Source of the DNA: Harryflintia acetispora
Lineage (GTDB): Bacteria > Bacillota > Clostridia > Oscillospirales > Ruminococcaceae
NCBI GenBank assembly: GCA_004340125.1
Contig: SLUK01000001.1
Location: forward strand, 310,001-374,000
Reading direction: 5' to 3'
Length of the DNA: 64,000 nt
Shown: positions 34,584 to 43,087 of the stretch, piece after piece
Position numbering within the stretch: position 1 is the first letter of the stretch
Layout: every line of letters starts with the position of its first letter
Program-made: the position numbers and the translations under genes
The notes under the pieces: generated by a model
Told to the model about the DNA's origin: nothing
Databases searched by the model: none
The model's input: the letters and a program-made list of their open reading frames with translations, nothing else

Positions 34584-35969
34584 TTGCCGTCTTCTTCGAA
34601 GCTCGCCGCCCTGATCCTGGCGGCCGGAAACGGAAAGCGCATGAAGAGCGAAAAGCCCAAGGTCCTCAGCGAGGTGCTTTTTAAGCCGATGATCTGTTGG
34701 GTGCGGGACTGGTGTAAGAAAGCCGAGATCGACGAGATGTGCGTGGTGATCTCCCCCGAGGGGGAGCAGATCCGCGGATTGTTCGACGGGACGACGCATT
34801 TTGCGGTGCAGCAGGAGCGCCTGGGCACCGGGCATGCGGTCATGCAGGCAAAGGAATTTTTAGAGGCGCACCGCGGCGGGGACGTGCTGGTCCTGAACGG
34901 GGACGCGCCCTTCATTGACGACGAGACAATTCGGGGCGCGCTTCGGCTGCACCGCGAGCAGGAGTGCGACGTCACGGTGGTCACCGCCGAGGTGGACGAC
35001 CCGACCGGCTACGGGCGGATCGTGCGCAACCAGAAGAACGTGGCCGCCATCGTGGAGGAGGCCGATGCCGACGACGCGGCCAGGGCGATCCGGGAGATCA
35101 ATTCCGGCTCCTTCTGGTTTAAGGTGGACTTCCTGCTCGAGGCGCTGCCCAAGCTCGAAAACGACAACGTGCAGGGGGAATACTACCTGCCCGATACCGT
35201 CAAGGTGGCGGTGCGCGACGGGCGGCGGGTGCGGGCCTACTGCTCGCCGAACCGGGACATCGTGCTCGGGGCCAACGACCGCAAGGGCCTCTTAAAGCTC
35301 GGCGAGATCGCCCGCATGCGGGTGCTGGATACGCTGATGGAACAGGGCGTCGACATCGTCTGCGCCGACGGGGTGCTCATCTCGCCCGACGCCGAGATTG
35401 GCCCGGACACCGCGATCTATCCTGGGGTCATCATCAAGGGGAAAACCTCCATCGGCAAGGGCTGCACCATCACCGGCGGTTCGCTGATCGACAGCAGCGT
35501 GATCGGGGACGGCACGCTCATCAACTCCAGCCAGATCTATTCCTCCAGGGTGGGGGACGGGGCCAGGATCGGCCCGTTCACCCAGCTGCGCCCGGACTGC
35601 GTGGTGGCGAACGGGGCCAAGATCGGGGACTTCGTGGAGCTCAAGAACTGCCATATCGGGGAGCGCACCAGCGTGGCGCACCTGAGCTATATCGGGGACA
35701 GCGACGTGGGCGCGCGGTGCAACTTCGGCTGCGGGGTGGCCGTCGCCAATTACGACGGGAACCGCAAGTACCGCACCGTCATCGGGGACGACGCCTTCGT
35801 CGGCTGCAACAACAGCCTGGTCGCCCCGGTGCGTATCGGGGACAACGCGTACACCGCGTCCGGCTCCACCATCACCGAGGACGTGCCGGACGGGGCGCTG
35901 GCCATTGCGCGCGCAAGGCAGGTGGTAAAGCCCGGCTGGGCGCAGAAATTCAGGATCAAAAAGCGGTAG
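34584..35969 (+). CDS. glmU: Bifunctional N-acetylglucosamine-1-phosphate uridyltransferase / GlcN-1-P acetyltransferase
   Basis: A 461-residue enzyme making UDP-GlcNAc for the cell wall. N-terminal pyrophosphorylase: LILAAGNGKRMKSEKPKVL (6-24), QQERLGTGHAV, NGDAPFI; C-terminal left-handed beta-helix of hexapeptide repeats (from ~250) with the acetyltransferase residues in NYDGNRKYRT. TTG 34584 is the start, nine bases after GGAGG; the GTG inside that site is too close. It heads the conserved firmicute block glmU-prs-pth-mfd. Confidence 0.95.
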   Translation: MPSSSKLAALILAAGNGKRMKSEKPKVLSEVLFKPMICWVRDWCKKAEIDEMCVVISPEGEQIRGLFDGTTHFAVQQERLGTGHAVMQAKEFLEAHRGGDVLVLNGDAPFIDDETIRGALRLHREQECDVTVVTAEVDDPTGYGRIVRNQKNVAAIVEEADADDAARAIREINSGSFWFKVDFLLEALPKLENDNVQGEYYLPDTVKVAVRDGRRVRAYCSPNRDIVLGANDRKGLLKLGEIARMRVLDTLMEQGVDIVCADGVLISPDAEIGPDTAIYPGVIIKGKTSIGKGCTITGGSLIDSSVIGDGTLINSSQIYSSRVGDGARIGPFTQLRPDCVVANGAKIGDFVELKNCHIGERTSVAHLSYIGDSDVGARCNFGCGVAVANYDGNRKYRTVIGDDAFVGCNNSLVAPVRIGDNAYTASGSTITEDVPDGALAIARARQVVKPGWAQKFRIKKR

Positions 35970-36042
35970 GGTAGGGAAGCTGTCGCCGCCCGGGCGGGCG
36001 GCGTAAAGTGCAATACATAAAAGGAAATGGTGGTAAAAAGGC

Positions 36043-36999
36043 ATGAATCTACACGGTAAGGACATCAAAATCTTCGCGGCAAACTCCTGTCCGCACGTAG
36101 CGGCCCAGATGGCGAAAATCCTCGGGCTTCCGGTCGGCAAGAGCGAGGTGACGACCTTCTCGGACGGTGAAATCTCGGTCTCGATCGGCGAATCGGTCCG
36201 CGGCTCGGACGTCTTCGTGGTGCAGTCCACCTGCTCGCCGGTGAACAACAACATCATGGAGCTGCTGATCATGCTCGACGCCTTCAAGCGCGCCTCGGCC
36301 GGGCGGATCACGGCGGTCATCCCCTACTTCGGCTATGCGCGCCAGGACCGCAAGGCCAAGGCCCGCGACCCGATCTCCGCCAAGCTGTGCGCCGACCTGA
36401 TCGCGGCGGCCGGGGCCGACCGGGTCCTGACCATGGACCTGCACGCGCCCCAGATCCAGGGCTTCTTCGACATCCCGGTGGACCATCTGCTGGGCGTGCC
36501 GATCCTGATCCCCCACTTCGATGAGCGCTTCCCCAACAAGGAGGACATCGTCATCGTCTCCCCCGACCTCGGCTCGGTCGGCCGGGCGCGCAAGTTCGCC
36601 GAGCGCTTCGACGCGCCCTTGGCGATCATCGACAAGCGCCGCCCGAAGGCGAACGTCAGCGAGGTGATGAACATCATCGGCGACGTGCGCGGCAAGAGCG
36701 CCATCATCGTCGACGATTTGATCGACACCGCCGGGACGCTTTGCAACGCCGCGGGCGCCCTGGTCGAGAAGGGCGGGGCCAAGGAGGTCTTTGCCTGCGC
36801 GACCCACGGCGTGCTCTCCGGGGCGGCCATCAGCCGGCTGGAACAGAGCGTCATCAAGGAGCTGGTGATTCTGGACACCATCCCGCTGCCCGAGGAGAAG
36901 AGCTCGGATATGATCACCGTGCTGCCGGTGGCCCCCGTCTTCGCCGAGGCGATCGAGCGCATCTATAAGGATAAGCCGGTCTCCCCCCTCTTTGTGTAG
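36043..36999 (+). CDS. prs: Ribose-phosphate pyrophosphokinase
   Basis: A 318-residue PRPP synthetase feeding purine, pyrimidine, histidine, tryptophan and NAD synthesis. FSDGEISVSIGESVRGSDVF and YFGYARQDRKAKARDPISAK are the ATP and ribose-5-P regions, DLHAPQIQGFFDIPVDHL the flexible loop, and VDDLIDTAGT the PRPP loop. ATG 36043 follows AAAGGAAATGG. It lies 73 bp after glmU, as in Bacillus, and probably shares its promoter. A hairpin element, not a gene, fills the space where ctc stands in Bacillus. Confidence 0.97.
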   Translation: MNLHGKDIKIFAANSCPHVAAQMAKILGLPVGKSEVTTFSDGEISVSIGESVRGSDVFVVQSTCSPVNNNIMELLIMLDAFKRASAGRITAVIPYFGYARQDRKAKARDPISAKLCADLIAAAGADRVLTMDLHAPQIQGFFDIPVDHLLGVPILIPHFDERFPNKEDIVIVSPDLGSVGRARKFAERFDAPLAIIDKRRPKANVSEVMNIIGDVRGKSAIIVDDLIDTAGTLCNAAGALVEKGGAKEVFACATHGVLSGAAISRLEQSVIKELVILDTIPLPEEKSSDMITVLPVAPVFAEAIERIYKDKPVSPLFV

Positions 37000-37090
37000 C
37001 CATTAACGATTCATTGTCCTTTTCGGCGGGCGCGCATATTCTGCCGCCCGCCGTCCCATCCTGAGATTACCCGAGAATCAGTTGCATTTC

Positions 37091-37124
37091 GCCCTTAATT
37101 CCCCCCTTTCGCGGAATTAAGGGC
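37091..37124. repeat. 12-bp palindrome between prs and pth
   Basis: GCCCTTAATTCC and GGAATTAAGGGC with a 10-nt loop. There is no T-tract, so it is more likely an RNA stabiliser, attenuator or protein site than a terminator. A GGCGGGC/GCCCGCC stem lies at about 37025-37053. Confidence 0.6.
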
Positions 37125-37178
37125 TAATTGCATGCCCGCAAGCGTAAATTTTTAACCGGCAAAGGAGCGCACGACCCC

Positions 37179-37799
37179 ATGTTTCAGAAAATGAAGGACT
37201 TTTTTTCGGAGTACCAGCCGTCCGGCAAGCTGGAGTATATCGTCGCGGGGCTTGGAAATCCCGGGGCAAAATATGAAATGACCCGGCACAATGCCGGCTT
37301 CATGGCCGCCGACGCGCTGGCAGGGCGGGCGGGGGTGCGCCTGGATAGGCTCAAGTTCAAATCCTCCTGCAACGACTGCATGATCGGCGGGCACCGGGCG
37401 CTGCTGATGAAGCCCTCGACCTTCATGAACCTGTCCGGGCAGGCGGTCTGCGAGGCGATGCAGTTTTATAAGATCCCGCCCGAGCGCACCCTGATCCTCT
37501 ACGACGACATCACCCTGGAGCCGGGGAAGCTGCGGGTGCGCCGCCGCGGGAGCGACGGGGGCCACAACGGGATGAAGAACATCATCTACCTCTCCGGCTC
37601 GGACCAGTTCCCCCGGGTGCGCCTGGGGGTGGGCAAAAAGCCCCACCCGGACTACGACCTGGCCGACTGGGTGCTCAGCCGCTTTACACCGGATGAGCTT
37701 AGACAGCTGGCGAACGCCATTGAGCGCTGTACCGACGCGGTGGAGCTGATCCTTGGCGGAAACATCGCCGAAGCCATGAACCGCTATAACGGAGCCTGA
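37179..37799 (+). CDS. pth: Peptidyl-tRNA hydrolase
   Basis: A 206-residue enzyme recycling peptidyl-tRNA dropped from ribosomes. YIVAGLGNPGAKYEMTRHNAGF holds the catalytic His (TRHN), followed by MKPSTFMNLSG and YDDITLEPGKLRVRRRGSDGGHNG with the catalytic Asp. Residues 1-19 (MFQKMKDFFSEYQPSG) form an N-terminal extension compared with typical Pth. ATG 37179 lies 11 bases after AAAGGAG, somewhat far. It is in the glmU-prs-pth-mfd block and 17 bp before mfd. Confidence 0.95.
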   Translation: MFQKMKDFFSEYQPSGKLEYIVAGLGNPGAKYEMTRHNAGFMAADALAGRAGVRLDRLKFKSSCNDCMIGGHRALLMKPSTFMNLSGQAVCEAMQFYKIPPERTLILYDDITLEPGKLRVRRRGSDGGHNGMKNIIYLSGSDQFPRVRLGVGKKPHPDYDLADWVLSRFTPDELRQLANAIERCTDAVELILGGNIAEAMNRYNGA

Positions 37800-37816
37800 G
37801 CAAAGGAGCCGAGAAT

Positions 37817-40800
37817 TTGGAAAAGCGAAAGAACCAGTCCCTGCTCGATGGCCTCGAGCAGTTTGACACCCTGCGCCATGCCCTGCGCGCCGGCAACTGC
37901 CCGGCCTGCGTGATAGGCCTTGGCGGCATTCACAAGGCGCACTTCATCTATTCCCTCGCAGCCGGGGAGGAGTCCCCCGTCCTGGTCATCACCCCGGACG
38001 AGGCGTCCGCCGTGCGCATGGCCGAGGACATCAACGCTTTGTGGGGCGGGGAGTACGCCGCCCCCTTCCCCGCGCGCCAGCTGACGCTGCGGGAGGTGGA
38101 GGGCGCCTCGCTCGAATACGAGCACGCGCGCCTCGGGGTGCTCTCCTCCCTCGCGCACGGCTCGCTGCGGGTGGTCACTGCCAGCGCCGAGGCGGCGCTG
38201 CTGCACACCATCCCGCCCGAGGCGCTGCGCCGGCATACCCTTGAGCTGCGCTGCACCGAGAGCTACAACATCGAGGAGCTGGTGGAGGTCCTGATCAGCT
38301 GCGGCTACACCCGCGCCGAACAGGTCGAGGGGGTCTGCCAGTTCGCCCTGCGCGGCGGGATCCTCGACATCTTCGCCCCCCTCTATCCCGACCCGCTGCG
38401 GATCGAGTTCTGGGGGGACGAGATCGACAGCATCTGGACCTTCAAGGTGGAGAGCCAGCGGCGGGAAAACCCCCTCGAGAGCGTGCAGATCACCCCGGCG
38501 CGCGAGGTGCTCCTCGGCGAGCCGGCCGCCCTGGTGCGCAAGCTGCAAGCGCACGCGAAGACCCTTCGCGGCAAGTTTGCCGCCAGAGCCCGCGAGCACA
38601 TCGAGGCGGATGTCGAGCGGATCGCCGGCGGCGCCACCCTGCAAAACATCGACAAATACATCGCCCTGCTCTACGAGCAGCCGGCGACGTTGTTCGAGCA
38701 TTTTTATAAGCCGACCATCTTTCTGTGCGAACCCATCACCTGCGTGCAGGCGCTCAAAAATTCGAGGTGGCAGCTGGACGAGGACACCGCCGCCCTCTTG
38801 GAGGAGGGGGTGCTCTTCCCGGCGCTTTGCGACTTCTACGACGATTTTGCCGCCCTCACCGCGCGGCTTTGTAAAAACCGCTCGGTGGTGATGGACACCT
38901 TCGCGCGCAGCATGGCCGACATCCCCCTCAAGGAGCTGCTGCAGGTGAGCGCCATCCAGCTCTCGAGCTGGAGCGGGGACCTCTCGGTGCTGGTGGACGA
39001 TCTGCAAAACTTCCTCTCCCAGCGCTACCGGGTGCTGATCTACGCCGGGGGCGAGAAGGCTGCGGCCACCCTGTGCGCCGACCTTATCAAGGAGGGGATC
39101 GACGCCGCTCTCTCCCCGGACGGGGCCTGCGCGTCGGGCAAGGTCTCGGTCACCGCCGGGACGCTGAGCGCCGGCTTCGAGTACCCTGAAATAAAGCTGG
39201 CGGTCCTCACCCACCAAAAGCACCGGCAGGTCGCCCCCAAGCGCCGGGGCCGGCACAAGAAGGGGGAGGCGCTCAAGAGCCTTTCCGACCTGACGCCCGG
39301 GGACTACGTGGTCCACGTCTCCCACGGGATCGGCGTGTTCGAGGGGATCATCAAGCGGGAGATCCACGGGGTCACCAAGGACTACATCAAGATCCGCTAC
39401 GCCGGGACCGATGCGCTCTTCGTGCCGGTCAACCAGCTGGACATGGTCAGCCGGTACGTGGGCGGCTCGGACGACAAGGCGGTGCGCCTGAATAAGCTCA
39501 ACTCCCTCGAGTGGCAGAAGACCCGCCAGCGGGTCAAGAAGGCGGTCGACGAGATGGCCGGGGAGCTGATCAAGCTCTATGGCCAGCGGATGAACACCAA
39601 GGGCTACGCCTTCCCCGAGGACGACGACTGGCAGCGGGACTTCGACGGGCGGTTTGAATACGAGGAGACGGACGACCAGCTGCGCTGCATCCAAGAGATC
39701 AAGGCGGACATGTGCCGCCCGGTGCCGATGGACCGGCTGCTCTGCGGGGACGTGGGCTTCGGCAAGACCGAGGTGGCGCTTCGCGCCGCCTTCAAGTGCG
39801 TGGAGGCCGGCAAGCAGTGCGCGGTGCTGGTTCCCACCACCATCCTCGCCTGGCAGCACTTCGGCACCATCCGCCGGCGCTTCGAGGGCTTCCCGGTCAC
39901 GGTCGAGCTGCTCTCCCGCTTCCGCACCCCAAAGCAGCAGGCCGAGGTGGTGCGCCGGCTCAAAAAGGGCGAGGTGGACATCGTGGTTGGCACCCACCGC
40001 GTGGTGCAAAAGGACGTGGAGTTTAAGGATCTCGGGCTGGTGGTCATCGACGAGGAGCAGCGCTTCGGCGTGGCGCACAAGGAGCGCTTCAAGCAGCTGC
40101 GTACCAATGTGGACGTGCTCACCCTCTCGGCCACCCCGATCCCGCGCACGCTCAACATGGCGATGAGCGGGATACGGGACATGTCCACCATCGAGGAGGC
40201 CCCGGTGGACCGCCGCCCGGTGCAGACCTATGTGCTGGAGCACGACTGGGGGGTGATCGCCGAGGCCGTGCGGCGGGAGCTGCGCCGCGACGGGCAGGTG
40301 TTCTACCTCCACAACCGGATCGACAGCATCCACTCCACCGCGAAAAGGCTGCAGGAGCTGCTGCCCGACGCGCGGATCACCGTGGCGCACGGGCGGATGA
40401 ACGAGGAGGAGCTCTCGAATATCTGGCAGCAGCTGATCGACCATGAGATCGACGTGCTGGTCTGCACCACCATCATCGAGACCGGGGTGGACGTGGCCAA
40501 CTGCAACACCTTGATCATCGAGGACGCGGACAACATGGGCCTCTCCCAGCTCTACCAGCTGCGCGGGCGGGTCGGGCGCAGCAGCAGGCGGGCCTTCGCC
40601 TACTTCACCTTCCGTCCGGGCAAGGAGCTCTCGGACGTGGCCTCCAAGCGCCTGAGCGCGATCCGGGAATTTACCTCCTTCGGGTCGGGCTTCCGAATCG
40701 CCATGCGGGACCTCGAGATAAGAGGCGCCGGGAATATCCTGGGCGCGGCCCAGCACGGGCATATGGAATCGGTCGGTTACGAGATGTACTTAAAACTCTT

Positions 40801-41305
40801 GAGCGACGCGGTGATGGAGCAGAAGGGCGAGCCGGTGCAGCAGCGCTCGGAGGCGTGCATGATCGATCTGCGGGTGTCGGCCCACATCCCGGAGGAGTAT
40901 ATCCAGAACCTCACCCAGCGGATCGACATCTACAAGAAGATCGCCGCCATCGGTAGCGACGAGGACGCGCGCGACGTGATCGACGAGCTGATCGACCGCT
41001 TCGGCGAGCCGCCGCTGGCGGTGCTGGGCTTAATCGACGTCTCGCTGCTGCGCAACATGGCGGCCAACTTCGGGATCAGCGAGATCCAGCAGCGCGACGA
41101 CGCGGTGCTCCTCTTCCAGGAGCCGCTGGACATGAAGGGGGCCGGACTGCTCGCCTCCCGCCTAAAGGGCCGGGTGATGGTCTCGGGCGGCAAGCGCCCC
41201 TACATCGCGGTGCGCCTGCGCCCGGGCGAGGACATTTTGGAGGAGATGCGCGCCATTTTGCAGAATATGCGCGAGGACGAACCGGCGGCCCAAAAGCAGG
41301 AATAA
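37817..41305 (+). CDS. mfd: Transcription-repair coupling factor
   Basis: A 1162-residue SF2 translocase that removes stalled RNA polymerase and recruits UvrA. It has UvrB-like N-terminal domains (~20-330), the RNA-polymerase-interacting region around residues 490-560 (GDYVVHVSHGIGVFEGI), and the RecG-like motor with Walker A GDVGFGKTEVALRAAF (~646), DEEQRFGV (~745), TATPIPRTL, and QLRGRVGRS. The C-terminal TRCF domain covers ~1000-1100. TTG 37817 follows AAAGGAG by eight bases. Confidence 0.97.
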   Translation: MEKRKNQSLLDGLEQFDTLRHALRAGNCPACVIGLGGIHKAHFIYSLAAGEESPVLVITPDEASAVRMAEDINALWGGEYAAPFPARQLTLREVEGASLEYEHARLGVLSSLAHGSLRVVTASAEAALLHTIPPEALRRHTLELRCTESYNIEELVEVLISCGYTRAEQVEGVCQFALRGGILDIFAPLYPDPLRIEFWGDEIDSIWTFKVESQRRENPLESVQITPAREVLLGEPAALVRKLQAHAKTLRGKFAARAREHIEADVERIAGGATLQNIDKYIALLYEQPATLFEHFYKPTIFLCEPITCVQALKNSRWQLDEDTAALLEEGVLFPALCDFYDDFAALTARLCKNRSVVMDTFARSMADIPLKELLQVSAIQLSSWSGDLSVLVDDLQNFLSQRYRVLIYAGGEKAAATLCADLIKEGIDAALSPDGACASGKVSVTAGTLSAGFEYPEIKLAVLTHQKHRQVAPKRRGRHKKGEALKSLSDLTPGDYVVHVSHGIGVFEGIIKREIHGVTKDYIKIRYAGTDALFVPVNQLDMVSRYVGGSDDKAVRLNKLNSLEWQKTRQRVKKAVDEMAGELIKLYGQRMNTKGYAFPEDDDWQRDFDGRFEYEETDDQLRCIQEIKADMCRPVPMDRLLCGDVGFGKTEVALRAAFKCVEAGKQCAVLVPTTILAWQHFGTIRRRFEGFPVTVELLSRFRTPKQQAEVVRRLKKGEVDIVVGTHRVVQKDVEFKDLGLVVIDEEQRFGVAHKERFKQLRTNVDVLTLSATPIPRTLNMAMSGIRDMSTIEEAPVDRRPVQTYVLEHDWGVIAEAVRRELRRDGQVFYLHNRIDSIHSTAKRLQELLPDARITVAHGRMNEEELSNIWQQLIDHEIDVLVCTTIIETGVDVANCNTLIIEDADNMGLSQLYQLRGRVGRSSRRAFAYFTFRPGKELSDVASKRLSAIREFTSFGSGFRIAMRDLEIRGAGNILGAAQHGHMESVGYEMYLKLLSDAVMEQKGEPVQQRSEACMIDLRVSAHIPEEYIQNLTQRIDIYKKIAAIGSDEDARDVIDELIDRFGEPPLAVLGLIDVSLLRNMAANFGISEIQQRDDAVLLFQEPLDMKGAGLLASRLKGRVMVSGGKRPYIAVRLRPGEDILEEMRAILQNMREDEPAAQKQE

Positions 41306-41335
41306 CAGCCGGCGGGCCCGACTATGGAGAACCCA

Positions 41336-42553
41336 ATGAACAAGACCTGGAAAAGAAAGTTTTTTACCATTGCCATCGGGCAGATGGCCTCCCTGATCGG
41401 CAGCTCGGCCGTGCAGTTCGCACTGATTTGGTGGATCGCCAGCGAGACGGGCTCGGCTATTATGATGGGCCTGTCGGGGCTGGTGGCCTTTTTGCCGATG
41501 ACCTTTCTCAGCCCCGTGGCGGGTATAGCCGCCGACCGCTACCAAAGAAAGCATATCTGCATCGCGGCCGACCTGTTTATCGGCCTGGTCGCCGCCGCGT
41601 TCGCAGTCCTGCTCTGGATGTATGACATGCCGGTCTGGACGGCGCTGGTGATCCTGGGCTTGCGCAGCGTGGGCAGCACCTTCCACCAGCCGGCCATCCA
41701 GGCGCTGATCCCGCAGATCGTTCCGGCCGGGGAACTGACCAAGGTGGGCGGGTGGAACCAGCTGCTCGCGTCCGGCTCCTTTCTGCTGGGACCGGCGCTG
41801 GGGGCAGCGCTCTATGCCGCCTTCCCGCTGCCGGTGGTGCTGCTGACCGACCTTCTGGGGGCGCTCGCCGCGAGCGGCCTCCTGGCGGCGGTCGCCGTCC
41901 CGAAGCTCGAGCCGGCGCCGCAGGAGCACAGGAGCACACTGGGCGAGCTTAAAGAGGGCCTTCGGGTCTATCTGGAGGACCGACCCCTGCTGCTGATCGT
42001 TTCGGTGGAGACGCTCTGCATGATCTTCTATCTGCCGCTGGCCTCCTTCTACCCGCTGATGACCAGCGACTATTTCGGCGCCTCGGCCTGGCACGGCAGC
42101 GCGGTCGAGGTGGCGTATGCGCTGGGGATGATGGTGTCCGCGCTGCTGTTCGGGAGCGTGATCAAGGTGCGGCGGCACCTGGCGGTGGCCTATCTCGGGC
42201 TCCTGGGAATCGGCGTCACGGCCGCGCTCTGCGGCATGCTGCCCCCCACCATGTGGGCGTGGTGCGTATTTACCGTCACCTGCGGGGTGATGGGGGGCTT
42301 TGGCAACGTGCACAGCATCCCGCTCGTCGCCTACATGCAGTCGAGCATCCCGCCCGAAAAGATGGGACGGGCATTTTCCCTCCTGGCGCTGGCGGGTTCC
42401 TTTTCCATGCCGGTCGGGCTGCTTATCGGCAGCCCGGTGGCCGAATGGGTCGGGGTGCATATGTGGTTCTTGATTTCGGGGATCGGGATAATCCTGATCA
42501 CTGCCGCGGGGATCGCCGCGCAGTGGCTGCTACAGCGATCCCGGGACGCATAA
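41336..42553 (+). CDS. MFS transporter (drug-efflux type)
   Basis: A 405-residue, twelve-helix major facilitator of the MFS_3/TetV-like group with IGQMASLIGSSAVQFALIWW in helix 1 and the loop 2-3 motif GIAADRYQRKH. The second half retains GNVHSIPLVAYMQSSIPPEKMGR, found in macrolide-efflux-like members. Substrate unknown. ATG 41336 is preferred over 41324 because GGAG lies six bases before it. It is 30 bp behind mfd and ends in a strong terminator, so it likely rides on the mfd transcript. Confidence 0.88.
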   Translation: MNKTWKRKFFTIAIGQMASLIGSSAVQFALIWWIASETGSAIMMGLSGLVAFLPMTFLSPVAGIAADRYQRKHICIAADLFIGLVAAAFAVLLWMYDMPVWTALVILGLRSVGSTFHQPAIQALIPQIVPAGELTKVGGWNQLLASGSFLLGPALGAALYAAFPLPVVLLTDLLGALAASGLLAAVAVPKLEPAPQEHRSTLGELKEGLRVYLEDRPLLLIVSVETLCMIFYLPLASFYPLMTSDYFGASAWHGSAVEVAYALGMMVSALLFGSVIKVRRHLAVAYLGLLGIGVTAALCGMLPPTMWAWCVFTVTCGVMGGFGNVHSIPLVAYMQSSIPPEKMGRAFSLLALAGSFSMPVGLLIGSPVAEWVGVHMWFLISGIGIILITAAGIAAQWLLQRSRDA

Positions 42554-42591
42554 AAAGGGAGGGATCGCCGCGAGGCGGTCCCTCCCTTTTT
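42552..42591 (+). terminator. Terminator of MFS gene
   Basis: AAAAGGGAGGGATCGCC and a complementary arm with one G-T pair, GCGAG loop, T5 tail. It marks the end of the glmU-to-MFS gene block. Confidence 0.9.
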
Positions 42592-42612
42592 GCCAGAAGG
42601 TATGCGGATTAA

Positions 42613-42819
42613 AACGCCGCCGCGAGCCGACGACGCGATAAAAGCGTTTACTATCAGGACGGGCAGGGACGCTACATAGACTATACTTTCTTTTCAGGCG
42701 GCGATAATTTAGTCCTTGACAATGAGGGCGCGCGGGAAGAGCCCGTCGAGATCGCGGGGCAGGAGGGGACAATAGACGATTCAGTTTGGTCGTCCAACCC
42801 CCAATTTTGCCCACCTTAA
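42613..42819 (+). pseudogene. Orphan coding-like fragment
   Basis: An open frame of 68 codons with protein-like composition (YYQDGQGRYIDYTFFSGGDN, then DNEGAREEPVEIAGQEGTID) has no start codon and no ribosome site and is closed by TAA. I do not recognise it. The following 210 bp to 43030 show no gene or repeat. It probably marks the left edge of the accessory island and is a remnant. Confidence 0.25.
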
Positions 42820-43033
42820 CCCAAGCAGCGCAAGTTTAAGCAGCCCTACAAGCTGGAATTTGCTGGCTGCCCATATGTAAAAACAGCAAATCATCGCGTC
42901 CTTTTAAGCAAGCATTTTGGCCTTATGCTATGCGCTGTGGGCTGCTTTGCTTCAGGTGAAATCCCGCCCAAAACTCACGGACGGATATAAAGAGCAGCAA
43001 GGGAAAGTGTGGGGCAAATCCACTCCCAAACGG

Positions 43034-43074
43034 AACAGGGGCGCGAATGACGTTGAATCATTCGCGCCCCTGTT
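43034..43074. terminator. Hairpin downstream of surface-protein gene
   Basis: AACAGGGGCGCGAATGA and its complement form a 17-bp stem with a short loop, 14 bp after the stop of the minus-strand surface protein. T-tracts are weak on both sides. Confidence 0.6.
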
Positions 43075-43087
43075 TTGCAGTTTTTGA

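Noticed and set aside
36990..37130. Missing ctc-like gene between prs and pth
   Set aside because: No open frame of useful length; the space holds palindromes.
37784..40762. 992-codon frame antisense to mfd
   Set aside because: Shadow of mfd caused by high GC; no domain recognisable.
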